Positions 14,368 through 17,871 of a stretch of DNA of 17,871 bases are shown in pieces. The notes under the pieces are model-generated. The model was given only the letters and a program-made list of their open reading frames with translations, had not been told where the DNA came from and searched no databases. Both the position numbers and the translations under genes were made by a program. This DNA comes from CAZZKE01 sp964655005 (GTDB lineage: Bacteria > Pseudomonadota > Alphaproteobacteria > Rhodospirillales > JABHCV01): assembly GCA_964655005.1 (NCBI GenBank), contig CAZZKE010000061.1, positions 1-17,871 on the forward strand. Reading direction: 5' to 3'. How positions within the stretch are numbered: the first letter of the stretch is position 1; each line of letters begins with the position of its first letter.

Positions 14368-15147
14368 ATGGATCTTGGAATAGCCGGAAAAACCGCCCTG
14401 GTATGTGCTTCGAGCAGGGGCCTTGGCCGGGCTTGCGCGTTTTCCCTGGCCCGCGAAGGGGCCGCCGTCACCATCAACGGGCGCGATGTCGATAGCCTCG
14501 AAAAAACGGCGGCAGAATTACGCTCGGCGACCGGCGTCGAGATTACGGCGGTGGCCGCCGACATCGCCACCGAACAGGGCCGCGCCGCCGTGCTGGAACG
14601 GTGCGGTGCGCCCGATATTCTGGTCAATAACGCCGGCGGGCCGCCGCCCGGCGATTTCAGGGACTGGAACCGCGAAGACTGGATCGCCGCGCTCGACGCC
14701 AATATGCTTGCCGCCATTTTCATGATCAAGGCTACTGTCGATGGCATGATGGCCCGCAAGTTCGGTCGCATTGTTAATATTACCTCGGTCGCGGTCAAGG
14801 CGCCGATAGATATCCTGGGCCTGTCCAATGGCGCCCGGGCCGGGTTGACCGGGTTTGTCGCCGGGCTGGCCCGCAACACGGTGATCGACAACGTTACCAT
14901 CAACAACATCCTGCCGGGGCCGTTCGACACCGACCGCTTACGTGCAACCCAGCTTGCGGCGGCCCGGAAATCCGGAACCGATCTGGACGATATAATCGCC
15001 GACCGCCGCCAGGCCAATCCCGCCGGGCGGTTCGGCGATCCGGCCGAATTCGGCGATTTGTGCGCGTTTATCTGTAGCGCCCAAAGCGGTTATATTACCG
15101 GTCAGAATTTCGTTATCGACGGCGGCGGTTTTCGGGGTACATTCTGA
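14368..15147 (+). CDS. Atypical short-chain dehydrogenase/reductase family protein
   Basis: A 259-residue Rossmann-fold protein of the SDR family, cofactor-binding region CASSRGLGRA at 13-22, NNAGG at 87-91 and the catalytic-loop Ser140 in VNITS. The usual YxxxK pair 13 residues after that serine is replaced by Ser153 and Arg157 (LSNGARAG), and the TG of the TGxxxGxG motif is AS. It ends in the common GQNFVIDGGG. Such proteins are often annotated as FabG-like reductases, but the missing Tyr and Lys make ordinary oxidoreductase chemistry doubtful. It starts 5 bp after the HdaA-like gene and is followed 2 bp later by a small acidic protein. Substrate unknown. Confidence 0.85.
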   Translation: MDLGIAGKTALVCASSRGLGRACAFSLAREGAAVTINGRDVDSLEKTAAELRSATGVEITAVAADIATEQGRAAVLERCGAPDILVNNAGGPPPGDFRDWNREDWIAALDANMLAAIFMIKATVDGMMARKFGRIVNITSVAVKAPIDILGLSNGARAGLTGFVAGLARNTVIDNVTINNILPGPFDTDRLRATQLAAARKSGTDLDDIIADRRQANPAGRFGDPAEFGDLCAFICSAQSGYITGQNFVIDGGGFRGTF

Positions 15148-15149
15148 AA

Positions 15150-15494
15150 ATGAGAAAGGTTACATATTTTCACGCCGGCACGGTCGCGGATTTCGCCATA
15201 CCCGATGATCGTTTCGATGAATTTTCGCAGGGCATAACCTGGGATAAGGCCCACTCCGAGGACGATATCCAGAAGGCCCGCGCCGTTCTCGGCGATTTTA
15301 TGATGGCCGAAAATGATCCGGAAGTCGGACCGGGGCAAATCCTCGCCGCCTGCTATATCTGGAATTTCTTCAACACCAATCCGGATGAAAAGATGCACAT
15401 TGCCGGCGACATCATGGTGATTGATCTGGAAGGCGACGGCGAACACATCGACTATTCAGCCGCCGGCGACATCAACCTGGCGCCGGTGAACTAA
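15150..15494 (+). CDS. Small acidic protein of unknown function
   Basis: A 114-residue soluble acidic protein that I do not recognise. It lacks a signal peptide and membrane segments. It starts MRKVTYFHAGTVADFAIPDD and contains WDKAHSEDDIQKARAVL, a GQILAACYIWNFFNTNPDEK stretch with its only cysteine, and a Glu/Asp-rich end. It begins 2 bp after the SDR stop, so the two are co-transcribed and probably translationally coupled, which suggests a related task. Its stop lies 15 bp from that of the convergent chemoreceptor gene. Codon use is like its neighbours, so the ORF is very likely real. Confidence 0.75.
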   Translation: MRKVTYFHAGTVADFAIPDDRFDEFSQGITWDKAHSEDDIQKARAVLGDFMMAENDPEVGPGQILAACYIWNFFNTNPDEKMHIAGDIMVIDLEGDGEHIDYSAAGDINLAPVN

Positions 15495-15509
15495 CATCTG
15501 CTGTGGCCC

Positions 15510-17039
15510 CTATTTAGCCGCCTGTATCATGGTCGCCGCCAGGGTGCCGTAGACGTTGGTCCATGCGTCCCTGGCTTCGGTAGTGAAATCTTCGCCCAGT
15601 CCTTGTCCGAGGGTCCACAACAGGGCCTCGCCGACGGTATCGTAGTGGCTGTCGATAACGCCGTAACCGGCGTGCCGCTGGCCGAGTTTTTCAATTGCCG
15701 GAACGACGGTTTCCAGTTTGTTGAGGGCGGCCACCACCATCTTGATCATGGCCATCAGCTTGCGGCCCTGTTCGGTCATATCGCCCTTGAACATGTCGCG
15801 AACACTTGGGTCTAGCTCGAACAGGCGATTATAGAACAGTTCGGCGGCCTGTTCGGCTATGGGTTCGACCTTGGCGAATGTCGAGCGGACTACTTCAATC
15901 TGGCGGTCGGAAAATGGCCCGCTGTTGGCGGTCGGCGTCTGTTCCGGATCGGCCTCCTTTTCCTTGGGGGTCTCGCCGTCGGAGCGGATTTCAATCAGGA
16001 AATTATCGACCTGGGCGCCCAGGTGTTCCGCCTGTTCGGACAACTCACTGGCTGCGCTCAGGACCTGGGTGGCGGCCTCGCCGGTCTCGCTCGACGCCGT
16101 GGTCACGCCGGTGATGTTGCCGGTGACTTCCCGGGTCGCCGCGCCTTGTTCTTCGACGGCGGCTGAAATGGTTACGGCGATTTCGCTGATCTCGTTGATC
16201 GTGCTGGTAATCCCCTGAATCGATTTAACCGAATCCGATGTCGCCGACTGGATGGAACTGATCTGTTCGGAAATTTCGTCGGTCGCCTTGGCGGTCTGGC
16301 TGGCCAGGTTCTTGACTTCCGAAGCGACTACGGCGAAGCCTTTGCCGGCTTCGCCGGCGCGGGCCGCCTCGATGGTGGCGTTCAGGGCCAGCAGGTTGGT
16401 CTGCGAGGCGATATCGGTTATCAGGCCAACAACCTGACCGATTTTACTGGCGGCCTCGGCCAAACCCTGGATCATTTCGTTGGACCGTTCGGCTTCAATC
16501 ACCGCGTTATTGGAAATTTCCGACGAGCGGGATACCTGTTGCGATATTTCGTTGACCGACGCCGTCAGCTGTTTCGATGCCGCGGCCACGGCAGAGGCCT
16601 GATTATTGGTTTCTTCCGCCGTCGCCGCCATCGATTCGGCGGTCGACTGCATTTCGGTCGAGGCCGCCGAAACGGAACCGACGACGGCCCCGATGTTCGA
16701 TTCGAAATCGTCGGCCATCCTGACCTGTTTGGTAATTACCGACCAGGTCAGCATGGCCCCGATGTAATCGCCATCCTTGCCGTGAACGGCGCTGGCCCTG
16801 AGATCAAGAGTCTCTTCGCCAAGCCCGATCTTGGCATGATGGGGCAGGTTCTTCGGATCGACCAGAATGGCGCGCTGATGTCCGGGGTTCTTGTGGAAGA
16901 TATCGACACACTGGCCGACCAGTTCATCAAGCTTGCACGGCAGCAGCGATTGCAGGGGCCGAAGGGTTTCAAAACTGGTTTTATTGACATAGGTGATGGT
17001 AAAATTTTCCGGTTCCAGGAACATCACGTTTATCGGCAT
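15510..17039 (-). CDS. PAS-MCP-globin receptor, C-terminal fragment
   Basis: The 509 codons of the interrupted receptor gene that remain open. From an ATG inside PAS domain 2: a PAS-like domain (about 1-105), a methyl-accepting chemotaxis signalling domain (about 115-350) with the hairpin tip TDIASQTNLLALNATIEAARAGEA, an acidic linker (about 352-374), and a C-terminal globin (about 376-509). The globin shows ELFYNRLFELDP, the CD-corner MFKGDM, proximal-histidine segment LGQRHAGYGV (His456) and YDTVGEALLWTL, close to bacterial single-domain haemoglobins. There is no transmembrane segment. The inverted 13-bp junction introduces a TGA at 17055-17057 just upstream in frame, and no ribosome-binding site precedes the ATG at 17039, so translation from here is doubtful. 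See the composite entry. Confidence 0.75.
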   Translation of the reverse strand: MPINVMFLEPENFTITYVNKTSFETLRPLQSLLPCKLDELVGQCVDIFHKNPGHQRAILVDPKNLPHHAKIGLGEETLDLRASAVHGKDGDYIGAMLTWSVITKQVRMADDFESNIGAVVGSVSAASTEMQSTAESMAATAEETNNQASAVAAASKQLTASVNEISQQVSRSSEISNNAVIEAERSNEMIQGLAEAASKIGQVVGLITDIASQTNLLALNATIEAARAGEAGKGFAVVASEVKNLASQTAKATDEISEQISSIQSATSDSVKSIQGITSTINEISEIAVTISAAVEEQGAATREVTGNITGVTTASSETGEAATQVLSAASELSEQAEHLGAQVDNFLIEIRSDGETPKEKEADPEQTPTANSGPFSDRQIEVVRSTFAKVEPIAEQAAELFYNRLFELDPSVRDMFKGDMTEQGRKLMAMIKMVVAALNKLETVVPAIEKLGQRHAGYGVIDSHYDTVGEALLWTLGQGLGEDFTTEARDAWTNVYGTLAATMIQAAK

Positions 17040-17049
17040 CTGGTCCAGC
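16864..17049. repeat. Direct repeat copy 1, 186 bp
   Basis: Identical base for base to 17063-17248, offset 199 bp. It lies within the second PAS domain and carries the correct downstream continuation of the gene on the minus strand. The offset is not a multiple of three, so the duplication shifts the frame. Confidence 0.97.
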
Positions 17050-17655
17050 GCCGTTCACGGCAAGAATGGCGCGCTGATGTCCGGGGTTCTTGTGGAAGAT
17101 ATCGACACACTGGCCGACCAGTTCATCAAGCTTGCACGGCAGCAGCGATTGCAGGGGCCGAAGGGTTTCAAAACTGGTTTTATTGACATAGGTGATGGTA
17201 AAATTTTCCGGTTCCAGGAACATCACGTTTATCGGCATCTGGTCCAGCATCTGCCGTTGCCGGTTGGCCGCTTCTTCGGCCTTTACCTTGTCGGTAATGA
17301 TGCTCCAGGTCAGCATCGGGCAAACATAGCCGCCCTTGTCGTCGATGATGGCGGTAACCAGCAAATCCAGCGTTTCATCGCCAAGTTTGATATTGGTATG
17401 CCAAGGCAAATTAGCCGGATCGCTTAGCAGGGTGCGCTGGTGGGAAGGCGTTTTATGGAAAACATCGATACAGGTGCCGATAATATCGTCGGCCCGGATG
17501 GGCAGCAGATTTTCAATTTTGGCCAGGGTATCGCGGCTGGTCCGGTTGGCGTAGGTTATGCGAAAATCCTTGAGGTCGCAAAGCATGACGTTGACCGGCA
17601 TGTTATCGACCATCTGCTGAAACATTTTCATGTCGATGGGAGATTTCTTAAGCAT
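16981..17655 (-). CDS. PAS-MCP-globin receptor, N-terminal fragment
   Basis: The 5' part of the interrupted gene: 224 codons, the first 198 native. Two similar PAS-type domains follow each other: the first about 8-125 (MPVNVMLCDLKDFRITYANRT, CIDVFHKTPSHQRTLL), the second from about 136 (MPINVMFLEPENFTITYVNKT, CVDIFHKNPGHQRAIL). The reading frame then enters the 13-bp inverted junction and a shifted frame of the repeat, adding 26 foreign residues before a TAA at 16981-16983. As it stands the product would be a cytoplasmic tandem-PAS protein without an output domain. The ATG at 17655 has no strong ribosome-binding site; internal ATGs at 17631 and 17625 are alternatives. Confidence 0.7.
   Translation of the reverse strand: MLKKSPIDMKMFQQMVDNMPVNVMLCDLKDFRITYANRTSRDTLAKIENLLPIRADDIIGTCIDVFHKTPSHQRTLLSDPANLPWHTNIKLGDETLDLLVTAIIDDKGGYVCPMLTWSIITDKVKAEEAANRQRQMLDQMPINVMFLEPENFTITYVNKTSFETLRPLQSLLPCKLDELVGQCVDIFHKNPGHQRAILAVNGAGPDADKRDVPGTGKFYHHLCQ
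17045..17064. repeat. Inverted copy at the duplication junction
   Basis: These 20 bases are the exact reverse complement of 16776-16795 in the same gene. The middle 13 (17050-17062) are the filler between the two repeats, and the outer 5 and 2 bases are microhomologies with the repeat ends. The match continues with a single mismatch for a further 5 bases on the right. Confidence 0.95.
17063..17248. repeat. Direct repeat copy 2, 186 bp
   Basis: Identical to 16864-17049. It carries the correct upstream continuation of the gene on the minus strand (end of PAS 1 and start of PAS 2). Absence of any mismatch means the event is very recent or artefactual. Confidence 0.97.
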
Positions 17656-17836
17656 CTGTCAGGGGGCCCCTAATGCCATGTTTCGCGGCTGCTATCGCGA
17701 GTGCATGTGGGGTGAAATTCCCGTATTGCAAGTTTTAATGATGCGACCGGATATCCGCCCGGAAATAAACCTGTCGCATGACACGGCGGCCCGAGGGTAA
17801 TATGCTGGCAGTATAAAAAACAACATCGTTGGCAGC
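17656..17836. other. Intergenic region upstream of the receptor gene
   Basis: No gene is seen. It contains the short palindromes GGGGCCCC near 17663-17670 and CGGATATCCG near 17749-17758, a TCGCG/CGCGA pair around 17683-17700, and the first unit of the near-duplicate. I found no convincing sigma70, sigma28 or sigma54 promoter for the receptor gene, although one is expected here. Confidence 0.4.
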
Positions 17837-17851
17837 ATGAAAAACAACATC
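17806..17851 (+). repeat. 24-bp-offset near-duplicate around a possible gene start
   Basis: A 22-bp unit beginning TGGCAG and ending AACAACATC occurs at 17806-17827 and 17830-17851 with two differences. The offset of 24 keeps frame: the second unit has ATGAAAAACAACATC, the first has ATA in place of ATG. Confidence 0.7.
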
Positions 17852-17871
17852 AAATCTACAAACAACAAGGC
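17837..17871 (+). CDS. Possible start of a gene running off the window
   Basis: An ATG at 17837 opens a frame reading MKNNIKSTNNK up to the window edge. Only 11 full codons are present, there is no clear ribosome-binding site, and nothing can be said of function. Chemoreceptor genes often have such Lys/Asn-rich starts and the divergent neighbour is a chemoreceptor, but that is only a suggestion. Confidence 0.25.
   Translation, partial: MKNNIKSTNNK

Larger units (their letters stand above)
15510..17655 (-). pseudogene. Interrupted PAS-PAS-MCP-globin receptor gene (composite)
   Basis: Removing one repeat unit (199 bp) from this interval leaves 1947 bp, exactly 649 codons with the stop, and joins the two fragments into one 648-residue protein: PAS, PAS, MCP signalling domain, globin. 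This shows the ancestral or true gene was intact. It would be a soluble chemoreceptor sensing oxygen or a related gas via haem, with the globin at the C-terminus rather than the N-terminus as in HemAT. The break is either a real recent mutation or a sequence artefact. Confidence 0.8.

Noticed and set aside
1..17871. CRISPR array, tRNA, rRNA, transposase or integrase
   Set aside because: No regularly spaced repeats, cloverleaf-like sequences or recombinase motifs were seen on either strand.

Overview
This window looks like a chromosomal segment from a GC-rich alphaproteobacterium, probably of the Rhodospirillales type. I base this on the housekeeping block purM-purN / DUF2066 / CDP-alcohol phosphatidyltransferase / AI-2E family protein / HdaA-like DnaA relative, on the mercury-operon proteins, and on a PAS chemoreceptor carrying a globin. 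The taxonomic placement is inference; there is no rRNA or tRNA gene to test it.

Left part (1-2533): an ABC-F translation-type ATPase on the minus strand and ndk on the plus strand diverge from a 202-bp intergenic region with a good sigma70-type promoter for ndk.

Mercury region (2550-7920): a MerR-type Hg(II) regulator on the minus strand diverges from a tightly packed plus-strand operon: merT, merP, an enlarged merF, merA, an 85-aa two-helix membrane protein with a Cys-Cys pair, and two tandem paralogous CcdA/DsbD-like membrane proteins. The divergent region holds a textbook MerR-type promoter with a 19-bp spacer and a near-perfect dyad. Hg(II) would be captured in the periplasm by MerP, moved inward by MerT/MerF and reduced to Hg(0) by MerA. 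The three additional membrane proteins have no standard role in mer operons and are the best candidate for an undescribed extension of the system, for example periplasmic thiol re-reduction or extra transport. A YeeE/YedE sulfur-compound permease converges on the operon from the minus strand and has its own operator-like palindrome overlapping its promoter.

Housekeeping region (9104-14362): purM and purN overlap on the minus strand. purM appears to start with a rare ATT codon behind a perfect Shine-Dalgarno. Divergently, a DUF2066 exported protein, a CDP-alcohol phosphatidyltransferase, an AI-2E/PerM membrane protein and an HdaA-like protein form an overlapping operon, followed by an atypical SDR lacking the YxxxK catalytic pair and a small acidic protein of unknown function.

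Right end (15510-17871): a minus-strand gene for a PAS-PAS-MCP signalling-globin protein (648 aa when reconstructed) is broken by an exact 186-bp direct duplication. The 13-bp junction is copied in inverted orientation from a site nearby, the signature of a template switch or of an amplification/assembly chimera. The last 216 bp hold no complete gene. They contain a short in-frame near-duplicate and the possible start of a plus-strand gene.
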